DNA of 64,000 nucleotides from Rhodanobacter sp. OK091 (GTDB lineage Bacteria; Pseudomonadota; Gammaproteobacteria; Xanthomonadales; Rhodanobacteraceae): the NCBI RefSeq assembly GCF_900142825.1, contig NZ_FRCH01000001.1, positions 1 through 64,000 on the forward strand. Reading direction: 5' to 3'. Both the position numbers and the translations under genes were made by a program. The notes under the pieces are model-generated. The model saw only the letters and a list, made by a program, of their open reading frames with translations. It was not told the DNA's origin and did not search any database. Below, one piece after another: positions 52,733 to 63,059 of this stretch. Each line of letters opens with the position of its first letter. Position 1 is the stretch's first letter.

Positions 52733-53434
52733 ATGATCGAATTCGGACACGGAACCCATGTCGGCCTGCGCCGCACGCGCAATGAAGACACCTATTACGC
52801 TGATGCGTCACTCGGCCTGTTTCTGGTGGCCGACGGCATGGGCGGTCATCAGCACGGCGAAGTGGCGTCGGCGCTGGTGCGTGACGCGGTGGTCGATCTG
52901 GTCACCCGCGGGCGCAGCCTGATCGAGGCGGTGCACGGCGCAGCCGAGCAACTGCTTGCGCATGCCCGGCACACCGCCGACGACCTGCCGATGGGTACCA
53001 CTATCGCCGTACTGCGGACCGCCAGCGACAGCTACGAGGTCGCCTGGGTGGGTGACAGCCGTATCTACATGTGGAAGCAGGAATTACGGCAGATCAGCCA
53101 CGACCATTCGCTGGTCCAGGCGCTGGTCGAGGCCGGCCAATTGGATCCGGCGCAGGCCTCGAAGCATCCGCAACGCAACGTGCTGACGCAGGCACTGGGC
53201 GTGACGGCTCCCGAACAACTGCATATCGGCATGGCGCGCGGCTCGCTGGAGCCCGACATGGGCTTTCTGTTGTGCAGCGACGGATTGACCGAAGACGTCA
53301 ACGACACGGTGATCGCAGGCACAGTGGCGCGTACCGACCTGGCTGCACAGGAATGTGTCGATCAACTGCTGCTGAGTGCGCTCGACGGCGGTGGCGACGA
53401 CAACATCAGCGTGATCATCGTACGCTCCTGCTGA
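52733..53434 (+). CDS. PP2C-type serine/threonine protein phosphatase
   Basis: 233 residues, the size of bacterial Stp1/PrpC enzymes. Motifs: GLRRTRNEDTYY (motif 1), LFLVADGMGGHQHGEVAS (motif 2), AWVGDSRIYMWK (motif 6), LLCSDGLTEDV (motif 8) and GGGDDNISVIIV (motif 11); all metal-binding aspartates are present. No partner kinase gene nearby. Acts in the cytosol, possibly on type VI or Hanks-kinase substrates, but that is only family knowledge. Confidence 0.93.
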   Translation: MIEFGHGTHVGLRRTRNEDTYYADASLGLFLVADGMGGHQHGEVASALVRDAVVDLVTRGRSLIEAVHGAAEQLLAHARHTADDLPMGTTIAVLRTASDSYEVAWVGDSRIYMWKQELRQISHDHSLVQALVEAGQLDPAQASKHPQRNVLTQALGVTAPEQLHIGMARGSLEPDMGFLLCSDGLTEDVNDTVIAGTVARTDLAAQECVDQLLLSALDGGGDDNISVIIVRSC

Positions 53435-53459
53435 GTCTTGCCCGCGGCGGCATGGCTCC

Positions 53460-54170
53460 TCAGCCCGGTCGACGCCACACACTCCGGCCATCCGCGTTCT
53501 TGTCCAGCGCATCCAGGCAGCGTTCGTGCTGCAACAGCTCCTCTGGCGATGCACGCAGCACGAATGGACGCGTGTGCATGACCACCGGCGCAATCACTGC
53601 CACCGCATTGACTTGCCCGGCGGCGCCTTCAAAGCCCAAGTCGAACGCCACTTGCCCCGAGGTCATCGCCAGATAGACGTCGGCCAGCAACTGGGCGTCG
53701 ATCAGACCGCCATGCAGATCACGCCGTGAGTTGTCCACGCCGAGCCGTTTGCACAGCGCGTCCAGGCTGTTACGTTGGCCAGGATAGCGTTCGCGCGCCA
53801 TCGCCAGGGTATCCAGCACACTGCAACGGTCGCCGATGCGACCAGCGCCGTTATCCAGCCGCGCCAGTTCGGCATCCAGGAATCCGATGTCGAAACTGGC
53901 GTTGTGGATGATCAGTTCCGCACCGTCGATGAAGGCGAGGAACTCCTCTACTACCTCGGCGAAACGCGGCTTGTCGAGCAGGAATTCGTCCTCGATACCG
54001 GTCACCAGCCGGGCACCTTCGTCGATCGCCCGGTCCGGGTTGAGATAAGTCTGATAATGCCGGCCGGTGAGCCTGCGCTCGACCATCTCGACGCAGGCGA
54101 TTTCCACCAGCCGATGGCCCTGGCGGACTTCCAGACCGGTGGTTTCGGTATCGAGAACGATCTGCCTCAT
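53460..54170 (-). CDS. dnaQ: DNA polymerase III epsilon subunit
   Basis: 236 residues from ATG 54170, overlapping the rnhA stop (ATGA). DEDDh exonuclease motifs: LDTETTGLE (ExoI), [17 protein letters not shown] (ExoII) and [14 protein letters not shown] (ExoIII with His). The C-terminal 50 residues bind the polymerase subunit. Proofreading. The rnhA-dnaQ pair is conserved in gammaproteobacteria, usually divergent; here it is one transcript. Confidence 0.95.
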   Translation of the reverse strand: MRQIVLDTETTGLEVRQGHRLVEIACVEMVERRLTGRHYQTYLNPDRAIDEGARLVTGIEDEFLLDKPRFAEVVEEFLAFIDGAELIIHNASFDIGFLDAELARLDNGAGRIGDRCSVLDTLAMARERYPGQRNSLDALCKRLGVDNSRRDLHGGLIDAQLLADVYLAMTSGQVAFDLGFEGAAGQVNAVAVIAPVVMHTRPFVLRASPEELLQHERCLDALDKNADGRSVWRRPG

Positions 54171-54610
54171 ATCCCGGCCTTCATCAGCTCGGCCTGTTCG
54201 CGCGCAGCCACATCGACCCGTTCGTTCTCGATGTGGCCGTTGTGGCCCTTCACCCATTTCCAGCGCACCTGGTGGGTGCTGACCGCCTCGGACAGACGTT
54301 GCCACAGGTCCTGATTCTTGACCGGCTTCTTGTCTGCAGTACGCCAGCCATTGGCGCGCCACTTCGGCACCCACTGCTCGATGCCCTGCATCACATAGCG
54401 CGAGTCGGTGATGAGCATCACTTGGCAGGGCCGTTTCAATGCCTCGAGCGCGCCGATCGCCGCCATCAATTCCATCCGATTGTTGGTGGTGGCGGGATCG
54501 CCGCCCACAACCATGCGTTCACTGCCCTTGGCACGCAACAGCGCGGCCCAGCCGCCCGGGCCCGGATTGCCCAGACAGGCACCGTCGGTAAATGCTTCCA
54601 CTTCGCTCAT
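54167..54610 (-). CDS. rnhA: Ribonuclease HI
   Basis: 147 residues. Catalytic D9 ([15 protein letters not shown]), E47 (NNRMELMA), D69 ([10 protein letters not shown]) and D133 (ERVDVAARE) are present, as is the basic handle [20 protein letters not shown]. Removes RNA from RNA-DNA hybrids. Confidence 0.97.
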   Translation of the reverse strand: MSEVEAFTDGACLGNPGPGGWAALLRAKGSERMVVGGDPATTNNRMELMAAIGALEALKRPCQVMLITDSRYVMQGIEQWVPKWRANGWRTADKKPVKNQDLWQRLSEAVSTHQVRWKWVKGHNGHIENERVDVAAREQAELMKAGI

Positions 54611-54635
54611 CGTTGCTCACGTATTCCATTGAAAG

Positions 54636-55322
54636 TCACAGTGCCGAACTGCGCCGCGCACCCGGCGATAGTTGACTGTTGGGCGGCACGCGTACCGGCA
54701 CCGGCTTCAGTCGCAGCGGCGTGGCCATGCGTCGGCGCTTGCGCGCGATCAGCACATAGCCGCCCCCAAGCGGGTTGGCCGCCGTCACATGCGGCTGCGT
54801 CAGGCCGGGCCACAGGCGGCCGACCCGCTGCACCCGCTCGACCTCCATCCCGTCCTGCTGCAGGAGGTGTCCCAGCCGCAGCGGCGTCTGCAATGCCCGC
54901 AACTTGCTGCGGGCGCGCCAGCAGAACCACGGTGCCCATCCACTGATCGGATGCACCCCGGTCAGCGCAAGTACGCCGCCCGGCGCCAGAATGCGAACGG
55001 CTTCTGCAAGCAGGGCAGATGCGCTCGGCGCCACTTCCAGCACGTGCCGCAGCAGCACCAGCTCGAACGCGTCATCGAGGAACGGCAGCGGCTCATCCGC
55101 CGCCGCCCGCAGATCACCCCGATAGCTGCCGTCCTTCAGGTGCAATGTGGTCCAGGAACCGAGCATCGGCAACGCTGGCGGCGCATCGTCGCCGGAAGCA
55201 GCCAGCAACAACGCATGCGTACCGAAGCAGCGCTGCAGCTCGGGCGTCAACACGCGCGTCTGCTCATCCAGCAATCGGCGCAACGGCGCACTGGCATAGA
55301 TGTCGTTATCGCGTTGATGCAT
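54636..55322 (-). CDS. SAM-dependent methyltransferase (YafS-like)
   Basis: 228 residues. Class I fold: the SAM site is weak at the start (HALLLAASGDDAPP), but LPFLDDAFELVLLRHVLEVA and EAVRILAPGGVLALTGVHP are clear motifs II and III. The neighbourhood gloB / methyltransferase / rnhA / dnaQ is the E. coli yafS order. Substrate unknown. C-terminal tail is arginine/proline-rich. Divergent from gloB. Confidence 0.85.
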   Translation of the reverse strand: MHQRDNDIYASAPLRRLLDEQTRVLTPELQRCFGTHALLLAASGDDAPPALPMLGSWTTLHLKDGSYRGDLRAAADEPLPFLDDAFELVLLRHVLEVAPSASALLAEAVRILAPGGVLALTGVHPISGWAPWFCWRARSKLRALQTPLRLGHLLQQDGMEVERVQRVGRLWPGLTQPHVTAANPLGGGYVLIARKRRRMATPLRLKPVPVRVPPNSQLSPGARRSSAL

Positions 55323-55572
55323 GCCCTACCCGCTCTTTATCTATGCTCAGAGTGTAATGGCTGCGAGCCATCGGCAGCAGATCACAGGCCAGACGGAACT
55401 GTCGCACGCGGCTGAACAGTCCGTTGCCGGGTTAACGCTCTTCTAACGAGCGGCCGGCGAAGCCACTTTATAGTCCATCGCTTCACGCGCGCCCCGGATG
55501 GCAGCGTCCGTCGTTGAGCCGGGAAATAGTGCCCGACCTGTCGGCTGTTCCTCGAACGCAGCGGAGCTCGTC

Positions 55573-56337
55573 TTGCATCTCATACCGTTACCGGCGCTGG
55601 CCGACAACTACATCTGGCTGCTGCACGACGACGATGGCAACGCCATCGTGGTCGATCCGGGCGATGCCGCCGTCGTCGAGCACGCGCTGACTGCGCGGCG
55701 ATTGGCATTGCGGGCGATCCTGCTGACCCACCATCACCCCGATCACATCGGTGGCGCTGCGGCGCTGCGTGCGCAGCATGGTGTCCCGGTATATGCGCCC
55801 GTGGATGAACGCATCGCCGAGGCGACCGAACAGGTGCGCGATGGCGACTGGATCGAACTAGCGTTGCCGCATGTCCGCTTCCAAGTGCTCGCGATTCCCG
55901 GCCACACCCTCAGCCACATTGCCTACGTCGGGGCTGGCCTGCTGCTGTGTGGCGACACCTTGTTCAGTCTAGGCTGTGGTCGGCTGTTCGAAGGCACGCC
56001 AGCCCAGATGCTTGCCTCGCTGGACCGATTGTCGATGCTGCCGGGGGAAACATGGGTGTGCGGCGGCCACGAATACACCGAGGCCAACGGACGTTTCGCG
56101 CGCACCATCGAACCGGCCAATCCCGAGCTGCAGCAGCGGCTACAGGATGTTGCCGAATTGCGCGCCCGGCACCGACCCACCTTGCCGGTGGCGCTCGCCG
56201 GTGAACTGGCGACCAACCCCTTCCTGCGTGTCGACACCGATGCGGTTGCCGAGTGGTGCCGGCGGCAAGGCGTTGGCACCGACCGCGTTGCGCGCTTTGC
56301 AGCGGTGCGCGCAGCCAAGGATGGATTCCACGGATGA
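55573..56337 (+). CDS. gloB: Hydroxyacylglutathione hydrolase (glyoxalase II)
   Basis: 254 residues from TTG 55573, preceded by GGAG; this gives MHLIPLPALADNYIWLLHDD, the family start. Metallo-beta-lactamase motif LLTHHHPDHIGG, later metal ligands in IPGHTLSHIAYVG, LLCGDTLFSLGCGRLFEG and CGGHEYTEAN. Hydrolyses S-lactoylglutathione in methylglyoxal detoxification. Stop overlaps the mltD start. Confidence 0.96.
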   Translation: MHLIPLPALADNYIWLLHDDDGNAIVVDPGDAAVVEHALTARRLALRAILLTHHHPDHIGGAAALRAQHGVPVYAPVDERIAEATEQVRDGDWIELALPHVRFQVLAIPGHTLSHIAYVGAGLLLCGDTLFSLGCGRLFEGTPAQMLASLDRLSMLPGETWVCGGHEYTEANGRFARTIEPANPELQQRLQDVAELRARHRPTLPVALAGELATNPFLRVDTDAVAEWCRRQGVGTDRVARFAAVRAAKDGFHG

Positions 56338-57542
56338 GAAAACATTTCCGACCCTTACCGCTGCTGCTGCCGCTCCTGTTGGCCGCGTGCGTGGGCGCGC
56401 CGACACGCTCACCACACCAGCCGGCCATCAAGCCACCGACGACCGTGCTCACCACTCCCGGGATACAGGTCGCGCCTCCCATCGATAAGCCATCGGTGCC
56501 GCCGTCGGCCGATGTGTGGGATCAGTTGCGTAGCAGTTTTGCCATGGCCGACTGCGATGCCGATCCATCGGTGCAAGCCTGGGCCAGACGTTACACGCAG
56601 AACCCGAAACAGTTCGAAGATCAACTGCAGGAAGCGCTGCCACGACTGATCTACGTGCAACAGGTCGCGGCACAATACGACGTCGCCGGTGAGTTCGTGT
56701 TGCTGCCCTGGGTGGAAAGTCATTTCCAGTCGCTTCCCATCCGCCGGCGTCAACCGGCCGGCATGTGGCAGATCATGCCGGTCACCGCGGGAGCGATGGG
56801 GCTGCGCGTCGATGGCCACTACGACGGTCGTCTCGATGTTCCTGCCGCCGCCCACGCCGTGATGAAGCTGCTCAAGCAGTATCACGATCAATTTCATGAC
56901 TGGCGAGTGGCTGACTATGCCTACAATGCCGGCGAATTCTCGGTGCGAAAAATCATCCAGAAACACGGCATGCCCGCGGATGAACCGGTGATTCCGAAGT
57001 GGCCGGTTCGAAACGTGACCCGCGAGCATCTCACCAAACTGCTGGCCATGGCCTGTGTGGTGCGCGAGCCGGCTCGCTTCAACGTCAGCCTGCCCACGCT
57101 GGCGGACGAAGAGCACCTGGTGCAGGTGAAAATTACCCAGTCGATGCCGATCGCGCGAGCCGCCGATCATGCCGGTATGTCAGTGGGTACGCTGAAGAAT
57201 CTCAATGCAGCGTTCCGCAATGACATGATCGATGCCGACGCCGCTTCGTATCTGATGTTGCCGGTCAGTCACGCCCAGCAATTCCGCAACGCCTTGCTGG
57301 AGCAGCCACAGACAACCGCCAACGACGATCGTCGCAACAGCGGTACCAGCAAAATGACTGTCACCTCTGTGCCGGTCGCAAAAGTGCAGCAGAAGACCCA
57401 TACCGTCCGGCGAGGAGACAGCCTGTGGCAGATCGCCCGCGATTACTCGGTGGATGTCACCCAGCTGCGGAGCTGGAACCATTTGAACGGAAACACGCTC
57501 AAGCTTGGCCAGATGCTGCAGGTGAGTGGCGCCGCGGACTGA
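56334..57542 (+). CDS. mltD: Membrane-bound lytic murein transglycosylase D
   Basis: 402 residues from ATG 56334 (ATGA overlap with gloB). Lipobox LLAAC at about 15-20, then an SLT domain with the catalytic Glu128 in LLPWVESHFQSLP, GMWQIMPVTAGAMGL and YAYNAGEFSV. One C-terminal LysM (about 355-402, HTVRRGDSLWQIARDYSVDV); a second LysM-like segment (about 265-305) is degenerate. Cuts the glycan strand at the outer membrane. Confidence 0.95.
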   Translation: MRKHFRPLPLLLPLLLAACVGAPTRSPHQPAIKPPTTVLTTPGIQVAPPIDKPSVPPSADVWDQLRSSFAMADCDADPSVQAWARRYTQNPKQFEDQLQEALPRLIYVQQVAAQYDVAGEFVLLPWVESHFQSLPIRRRQPAGMWQIMPVTAGAMGLRVDGHYDGRLDVPAAAHAVMKLLKQYHDQFHDWRVADYAYNAGEFSVRKIIQKHGMPADEPVIPKWPVRNVTREHLTKLLAMACVVREPARFNVSLPTLADEEHLVQVKITQSMPIARAADHAGMSVGTLKNLNAAFRNDMIDADAASYLMLPVSHAQQFRNALLEQPQTTANDDRRNSGTSKMTVTSVPVAKVQQKTHTVRRGDSLWQIARDYSVDVTQLRSWNHLNGNTLKLGQMLQVSGAAD

Positions 57543-57575
57543 CCGATATCTAAACCAAGCCGACTCGCATCGCCC

Positions 57576-57615
57576 AAAAAGAAGAGGGCGGCCCATGGGC
57601 CGCCCTCTTCTTTTT
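57576..57615. terminator. Bidirectional terminator between mltD and ppiD
   Basis: A perfect 40-bp palindrome, A5-GAAGAGGGCGGCCC on one side and its complement with T5 on the other, so it ends both converging transcripts. Confidence 0.95.
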
Positions 57616-57627
57616 GAATCGAGGCCC

Positions 57628-59529
57628 TTACAAGCGACCGGTGTTGATCTTGATTTTGACCTTTGCCTTGAGCAGACCAATCAGTTCGCGCGTCGTTTCC
57701 GAGCCATACGCCTGAGCCATCTGCTGACGCAACGACTCGCGCTGTTCCGCAGGCACCTTCGACAGATCGCCCCCTTGCACCTTGTCCACGGCGAGCAGTG
57801 CATAGCCGCCGTCCTGCATGTCCACCGCGGCAAACTCCGCTTTACCCGTCGCCGGATGCGGCAGCAGGAATGCCTGTGCCAACAACGGCGCCGGCACCTG
57901 GGACTGCCGCGTAGCCTCGCTCAGACTGGTCACCGTGGCACCGAGCGATGTCGCCACCGCCGGCATCGGCTCGCCCTTGCGCAGGCGCCCCAGTGCTTCA
58001 TCGGCCTGCTTCTTCTCGGTCGCGGCAACGCGCTCGTCGAGAATCTTCTTCTGCACATCGGCATGCACTTCCGTCAATGGACGGGCCGCCGCCGGCACAT
58101 GCTTGTCGACATGAATCACCAGCGAGTGGTTGTTGCCCAGGTCGATCAGGCTGGAATTGTTGCCTTGTACCAGGACATCATCGCCAAACGCCGCAGCGAC
58201 CACCTTGGGGTTCGCGGCGAGACCGTCGCCACCTTTGCGCGAGAACAGCGCGGTGCTCTTGATCGGCAGATTCAATGCTACCGAAGCCGGCTCCAGCGAT
58301 GACGGATTCTGGTAGGTGTTGTCGGACATCTTGCCGGCGACTTCGTTGTACTTGCGATCGCGCTCGGCAGCCGATGCTTCCTTGGCGAGCTGGTCACGCA
58401 CTTCCTCAAACGGCTTGGACTGGCCGCTGCGCAAATCACGCAACCAGATGACGTGATAACCGTCGGATGACAATACCGGCTTGGAGATCTGGTTCTTCTG
58501 CAAAGCGAACAGCGCCGCATCAAAAGCCGGGTCGGTCACGCCCTTTTCCAGCCAGCCCAGATCGCCGCCTTGGCGCTTGGAACCCAGATCCTGCGAATTC
58601 TGTTCGGCCAGCTTGGCGAAATCGCCGGGATTGGCGTCGGCGGCAATCTTTTCGGCTTTGGCCAGTGCCGCCTTCTGCTGCTCCGGCGTGGCATTGGCCG
58701 GCACGTTGATCAGGATGTGCGACGCGAGCCGCTGTTCCGGCTGCACAAAACGCTGCTTTTCGTCCGCGTAGCGCTTCTTCAGGTCCTCATCGCTAGGCGC
58801 GGCATCCAGCGGGAGATCGGCACCGTTGACCTCGATGTACTTCACCGAGACCTGCTCGGGATTCATGTATTCGGCCAGATGCGCCTTGTAATACGTCTCG
58901 ATCTGGGCATCGCTGACCTGATTGTCAGCCAGCGTGGGCCGCGGCAACAGGAAATAGCGCAAGTTGCGGCGCTGGGTAAGCAGGCTCAGGAATTGATCGA
59001 CCTGCGCATCGCTGATGATAGTGCTGTCGTTGATCGCATCCGGCAGCAGTTGCGTCGCCAGCGAGGAGCGCACCTCGTCCTCGAACATGCCTGGCGTCTT
59101 GCGCTGACTGGTGAGCCAGGCGCTATAGCTGGTCGCGTCAAACTGGTTGTTGACCTGGAACGCCGGAATCGCTGCGATGTAGTCGCGTACGGCCTGATCG
59201 GATACGCGCATGCCCCAGTCCGTATTGGCCGCCAGCAGCAGTTGCTGGTCGACCATGCCGTCGAGCACGCGCTGCTTCGTCTCGGGTTTCTCGAAAATGC
59301 TGGCATCGAAATGCTCGCCCTGTTCGGCGCTTGCCTGCTGCCGCAACTGGTTCATCCGATCCTGATAGGCGTTCTGGCTGATTTCATGCTTGCCGACTTT
59401 CGCCACGAACGACTCGTCACGCGACGTGAAGTAGCTCTCCATGCCGAACAGCGACATCGCGAAAACGCAAACACCAAGAAGGATGATGGATGGCCATCCG
59501 TGCATCTTGTTACGCATTGCCTGCAGCAT
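57628..59529 (-). CDS. ppiD: Periplasmic folding chaperone PpiD
   Basis: 633 residues from ATG 59529. One N-terminal membrane anchor (IILLGVCVFAMSLFG), SurA-like N-terminal helices, a parvulin domain at about 255-360 (QRLASHILINVPANATPEQQ, GDLGWLEKGVTDPAF, DGYHVIWLRD) and a long C-terminal part. Holds newly exported proteins at the Sec translocon. The clpX-lon-hupB-ppiD order is conserved, here with tRNAs inserted between hupB and ppiD. Confidence 0.94.
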   Translation of the reverse strand: MLQAMRNKMHGWPSIILLGVCVFAMSLFGMESYFTSRDESFVAKVGKHEISQNAYQDRMNQLRQQASAEQGEHFDASIFEKPETKQRVLDGMVDQQLLLAANTDWGMRVSDQAVRDYIAAIPAFQVNNQFDATSYSAWLTSQRKTPGMFEDEVRSSLATQLLPDAINDSTIISDAQVDQFLSLLTQRRNLRYFLLPRPTLADNQVSDAQIETYYKAHLAEYMNPEQVSVKYIEVNGADLPLDAAPSDEDLKKRYADEKQRFVQPEQRLASHILINVPANATPEQQKAALAKAEKIAADANPGDFAKLAEQNSQDLGSKRQGGDLGWLEKGVTDPAFDAALFALQKNQISKPVLSSDGYHVIWLRDLRSGQSKPFEEVRDQLAKEASAAERDRKYNEVAGKMSDNTYQNPSSLEPASVALNLPIKSTALFSRKGGDGLAANPKVVAAAFGDDVLVQGNNSSLIDLGNNHSLVIHVDKHVPAAARPLTEVHADVQKKILDERVAATEKKQADEALGRLRKGEPMPAVATSLGATVTSLSEATRQSQVPAPLLAQAFLLPHPATGKAEFAAVDMQDGGYALLAVDKVQGGDLSKVPAEQRESLRQQMAQAYGSETTRELIGLLKAKVKIKINTGRL

Positions 59530-59632
59530 TGAAATCTTCCCGCAACGTGGTTGAAAGCGCGTGGTGCGTGGGTGGTGCAAGCCGCGTGTCCGATCGCTCA
59601 GGAAGCTGCACGAACACGCAACGCTCAAATGA

Positions 59633-59657
59633 CAAGGGCGCCACTCGGGCGCCCTTG
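59633..59657 (-). terminator. Terminator-like hairpin after the tRNA-Val/Asp pair
   Basis: CAAGGGCGCC / GGCGCCCTTG stem with loop ACTCG; T-run on the minus side is weak. Confidence 0.5.
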
Positions 59658-59664
59658 CGAACTG

Positions 59665-59741
59665 TGGCGGAGTGGACGGGACTCGAACCCGCGACCTCCG
59701 GCGTGACAGGCCAGCATTCTAACCAACTGAACTACCACTCC
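59665..59741 (-). tRNA. tRNA-Asp (GTC anticodon), copy 2
   Basis: 77 nt with CCA. Identical to copy 1 at 48185 apart from one acceptor pair: GGAGTGG / CCACTCC here, GGAGCGG / CCGCTCC there, a compensated change. Confidence 0.97.
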
Positions 59742-59751
59742 GCATTTTTTC

Positions 59752-59826
<75 letters not shown>

Positions 59827-59845
59827 AAAACCAAGCGTCAGCCGC

Positions 59846-60118
59846 TTAGTTTAAGGCATCCTTCAGGGTCTTGCCAGCTTTGAACGCGGGCACTTTCGAG
59901 GCCTTGATCTTGATCGCTTCGTTCGTGCGCGGATTGCGTCCGGTACGAGCCGCGCGCTTGCGCACAGTGAACGTGCCGAAACCCACCACCGAGACGTCCT
60001 CGCCCTTCTTCAACGACTTCTGCACAGCCTCCAGATAAGCTTCGAGGGCACGGCCCGCGTCGGCCTTGGTCAGCTCGGCCTTTTCGGCGATGGCATTGAT
60101 CAGATCGGTTTTATTCAT
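59846..60118 (-). CDS. hupB: Histone-like DNA-binding protein HU-beta
   Basis: 90 residues. Start [20 protein letters not shown] and the arm [20 protein letters not shown] with the intercalating proline are the HU pattern. Bends and compacts DNA. Follows lon on the minus strand. Confidence 0.97.
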   Translation of the reverse strand: MNKTDLINAIAEKAELTKADAGRALEAYLEAVQKSLKKGEDVSVVGFGTFTVRKRAARTGRNPRTNEAIKIKASKVPAFKAGKTLKDALN

Positions 60119-60460
60119 TGAGAAAACTCCCTTGTTCGGATTTCGCCAGCATGGTCCGTCCGGAGACGGGACAACACCGGCATGGATGGTTGGCTCTTGC
60201 TAGGCGCCGTAACGCAACCCCGCATCGCTGCGCTGACAAACAAACGCCGGGACTGCGGTAGCGCCTTTATACCAGTGCCTTGCCGGAGTCCGCAACACAA
60301 GCCACAGCAACGTTTTCGCAAGATCTGCCATCCATGAGACCGCTTGCAAAAAGGACGCCGAAGGACTACAGCAAAACTTCGCCGACTGACGGCGAAAAAT
60401 ACAAAAAGAACGCCCTGACGAGTCAGGGCGTTTTCGAAAATATATCGGGTGCCGAGCGGA
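60119..60460. other. Intergenic region between lon and hupB
   Basis: Contains the lon terminator at its right end and the hupB promoter region. Possible short hairpin GCCGACTGACGGC near 60381-60393. No gene; frames here are arginine/serine-rich shadows. Confidence 0.6.
60411..60430 (-). terminator. Terminator of lon
   Basis: CGCCCTGA / TCAGGGCG stem, loop CGAG; followed on the minus strand by TTCTTTTTGT. Confidence 0.88.
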
Positions 60461-62938
60461 TCAATGGGTGAGCGAGTGCGACTCCGTTGACTCGCCGCTT
60501 GCCACTGCAGCAGGTGTCTCGCCCTTGACCGGATTGGGCCGTAGCGGGCGTTCCAGAGCAATATCCAGCACCTCGTCAATCCAGCGCACCGGATGAATCT
60601 CCAGCGAAGAGGTGATGTTGGCCGGCATGTCGGCCAGATCCTTCTTGTTGTCCTCCGGGATGATCACCGTGGTAATCCCGCCTCGATGTGCCGCCAGCAG
60701 TTTCTCCTTGAGTCCACCAATCGGCAACACGCGACCGCGCAAGGTGATCTCACCGGTCATCGCCACTTCGGAGCGCACCGGCACCTTGGTCAGCACCGAT
60801 ACCAGCGCCGTGCACATCGCAACGCCTGCGCTGGGTCCATCCTTCGGCGTGGCTCCTTCGGGCACGTGGATGTGCACGTCCAGTTTCTGATGGAACTCGG
60901 GATCGATGCCGAGTTGATCGACGCGTGCGCGCACCACGGACAACGCGGCCTGGATCGATTCCTTCATCACATCGCCGAGCTGACCGGTATTCACCAATCG
61001 ACCCTTGCCCGGTACGACCGAGGCTTCGATGCTGAGCAGTTCGCCACCGACCTGGGTCCAGGCCAGCCCGGTCACCAGACCCACTTCGTTCTGCAGTTCC
61101 TTGCGGCCGAAATCGAAGCGGCGCACACCCAGATAGTGTTCCAGATTGGCCGAATCCACCTTGATCCGACCGGCATCCGCCTTCGTCTTGGCCTTGCCGG
61201 TCTTGGCGGGTGACGCTTTCGCCTTGGCCTTTTTCACTTGCGACAAGGTCAGCTCCTTGACCACCTTGCGGCAGATCTTGGAAATTTCGCGCTCGAGGCT
61301 GCGTACGCCCGACTCGCGCGTGTAGTAACGCACGATGTCGCGCAGTGCCTCTTCGCCCACACTGAGCTCCTCAGGCTTCAAACCGTTCGCCTTGAGTTGC
61401 TTCGACAGCAGGTATTTCTGCGCAATGCCGAGCTTCTCGTCCTCGGTATAGCCGGGAATGCGGATGACCTCCATGCGGTCAAGCAGCGGGCCCGGGATGT
61501 TCAGCGAGTTCGCGGTGGCGATCCACATTACCTCGGACAGGTCCAGATCGACCTCGAGGTAGTGATCGTTGAACGCGTGGTTCTGCTCCGGATCAAGCAC
61601 TTCCAGCAGCGCCGACGACGGGTCACCACGAAAATCCATCGACATCTTGTCGATCTCGTCCAGCACAAACAGCGGATTCTTGGTGCCCACCTTGTTGATG
61701 TTCTGCACGATTCGGCCAGGCATCGAACCTATGTAGGTGCGCCGATGACCACGGATCTCGGCCTCGTCGCGCACGCCACCCAGGCTCATGCGCACGAATT
61801 TCCGGTTGGTCGCCTTGGCAATCGACTGTCCCAGCGACGTCTTGCCCACGCCGGGCGGACCGACCAGGCACAGGATCGGCCCCTTCATCACCGACACGCG
61901 CTGTTGCACCGCGAGATATTCAAGGATGCGGTCCTTGACCTTCTCCAGCCCGAAGTGATCGGCATCGAGTACTTCCTGCGCCACCTGCAGATCCTTGCGC
62001 ACCTTGCTGCGCTTCTTCCACGGCACACCGACCAGCCAGTCGAGGTAGTTGCGCACCACGGTCGCCTCGGCGGACATCGGCGACATCTGCTTGAGCTTGC
62101 CGAACTCCTGCCGCGCCTTGGTCAGCACGGCCTTCGGCATACCGGAGGTCTCGATCTTCTTCTGCAGCTCCTCGGTCTCGTTCGGGCCCTCCTCGTTGTC
62201 GCCGAGCTCCTTCTGGATCGCCTTCATCTGCTCGTTGAGGTAGTACTCGCGCTGGCTCTTCTCCATCTGCGACTTGACCCGGCCGCGAATACGCTTCTCG
62301 ACCTGCTGCAGGTCCATCTCGCCATCGACCAGCCCGATCAGCAGCTCCAGGCGCTGACCCACATCGGCGGTTTCCAGCACCTTCTGTTTGTCAGCCATAC
62401 GCACGGAAAGGTGCGCGGCGATGGAGTCGGCGACGCGCGACGGGTCGTCGATCCCCGACAAGCTGGCCAGCACTTCCGGCGGCAGCTTGCGGCTCTGCTT
62501 GACCAGTTGCTCGAACAACGAGATCAGCGTGCGCGAAACGACGTCGAGCTCGCGCTCTTTCGCGTTGTAGACCGGCTCGATCAGACGTGAGCGAGCCATC
62601 AGCATGCCATTTTCGTCGTGGAAATCCTCAACGGCCACGCGCGACTGCCCCTCGACCAGCACTTTGACCGTGCCATCGGGCAGCTTCAGCAGTTGCAGCA
62701 CACCGGCCAGCGTGCCGACCTGGTGCAGATCGGCGATACCCGGATCATCGACATCCGGACTTTTCTGCGCTACCAGCAGGATCTGCCGTTCGCCTTCCAT
62801 GGCGCGTTCGAGCGCACGCATGGATTTGTCGCGTCCGACAAACAACGGGATGACCATATGCGGATAAACCACCACGTCGCGCAGCGGCAATACCGGAAGA
62901 GCGTCCAGCGCAGGGGGTAAGGGGGCATTCTTGGCCAT
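60461..62938 (-). CDS. lon: ATP-dependent protease Lon
   Basis: 825 residues. N-terminal LonB-type substrate domain (LPVLPLRDVVVYPHMVIPLF), Walker A GPPGVGKTSLGQSIA (about 357-371), Walker B LFVLDEIDKM, and the Ser-Lys dyad (serine in DGPSAGVAMCTALVS, lysine in PIGGLKEKLLAAHRGG). A lysine/alanine-rich insert of about 25 residues precedes the protease domain near 580-605, longer than in E. coli. Degrades misfolded and regulatory proteins. Confidence 0.98.
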   Translation of the reverse strand: MAKNAPLPPALDALPVLPLRDVVVYPHMVIPLFVGRDKSMRALERAMEGERQILLVAQKSPDVDDPGIADLHQVGTLAGVLQLLKLPDGTVKVLVEGQSRVAVEDFHDENGMLMARSRLIEPVYNAKERELDVVSRTLISLFEQLVKQSRKLPPEVLASLSGIDDPSRVADSIAAHLSVRMADKQKVLETADVGQRLELLIGLVDGEMDLQQVEKRIRGRVKSQMEKSQREYYLNEQMKAIQKELGDNEEGPNETEELQKKIETSGMPKAVLTKARQEFGKLKQMSPMSAEATVVRNYLDWLVGVPWKKRSKVRKDLQVAQEVLDADHFGLEKVKDRILEYLAVQQRVSVMKGPILCLVGPPGVGKTSLGQSIAKATNRKFVRMSLGGVRDEAEIRGHRRTYIGSMPGRIVQNINKVGTKNPLFVLDEIDKMSMDFRGDPSSALLEVLDPEQNHAFNDHYLEVDLDLSEVMWIATANSLNIPGPLLDRMEVIRIPGYTEDEKLGIAQKYLLSKQLKANGLKPEELSVGEEALRDIVRYYTRESGVRSLEREISKICRKVVKELTLSQVKKAKAKASPAKTGKAKTKADAGRIKVDSANLEHYLGVRRFDFGRKELQNEVGLVTGLAWTQVGGELLSIEASVVPGKGRLVNTGQLGDVMKESIQAALSVVRARVDQLGIDPEFHQKLDVHIHVPEGATPKDGPSAGVAMCTALVSVLTKVPVRSEVAMTGEITLRGRVLPIGGLKEKLLAAHRGGITTVIIPEDNKKDLADMPANITSSLEIHPVRWIDEVLDIALERPLRPNPVKGETPAAVASGESTESHSLTH

Positions 62939-63059
62939 GGAAGACGGGTTCCTCGGAATTCAGGATCAGGTTTCGTCCCGACACTGCGCCGGGTACATCA
63001 TCAGGTCAAGTGGTGACGGATGGACGTTCACTCAAGGTTTGCGGGTGCCGAAAACAGAA

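Noticed and set aside
61238-62590. 450-codon plus frame opposite lon
   Set aside because: Leu/His-rich mirror of lon.
62939-63059. Sigma-32 promoter before lon
   Set aside because: Only partial CTTGA-type -35 matches and no convincing -10 at the right distance.
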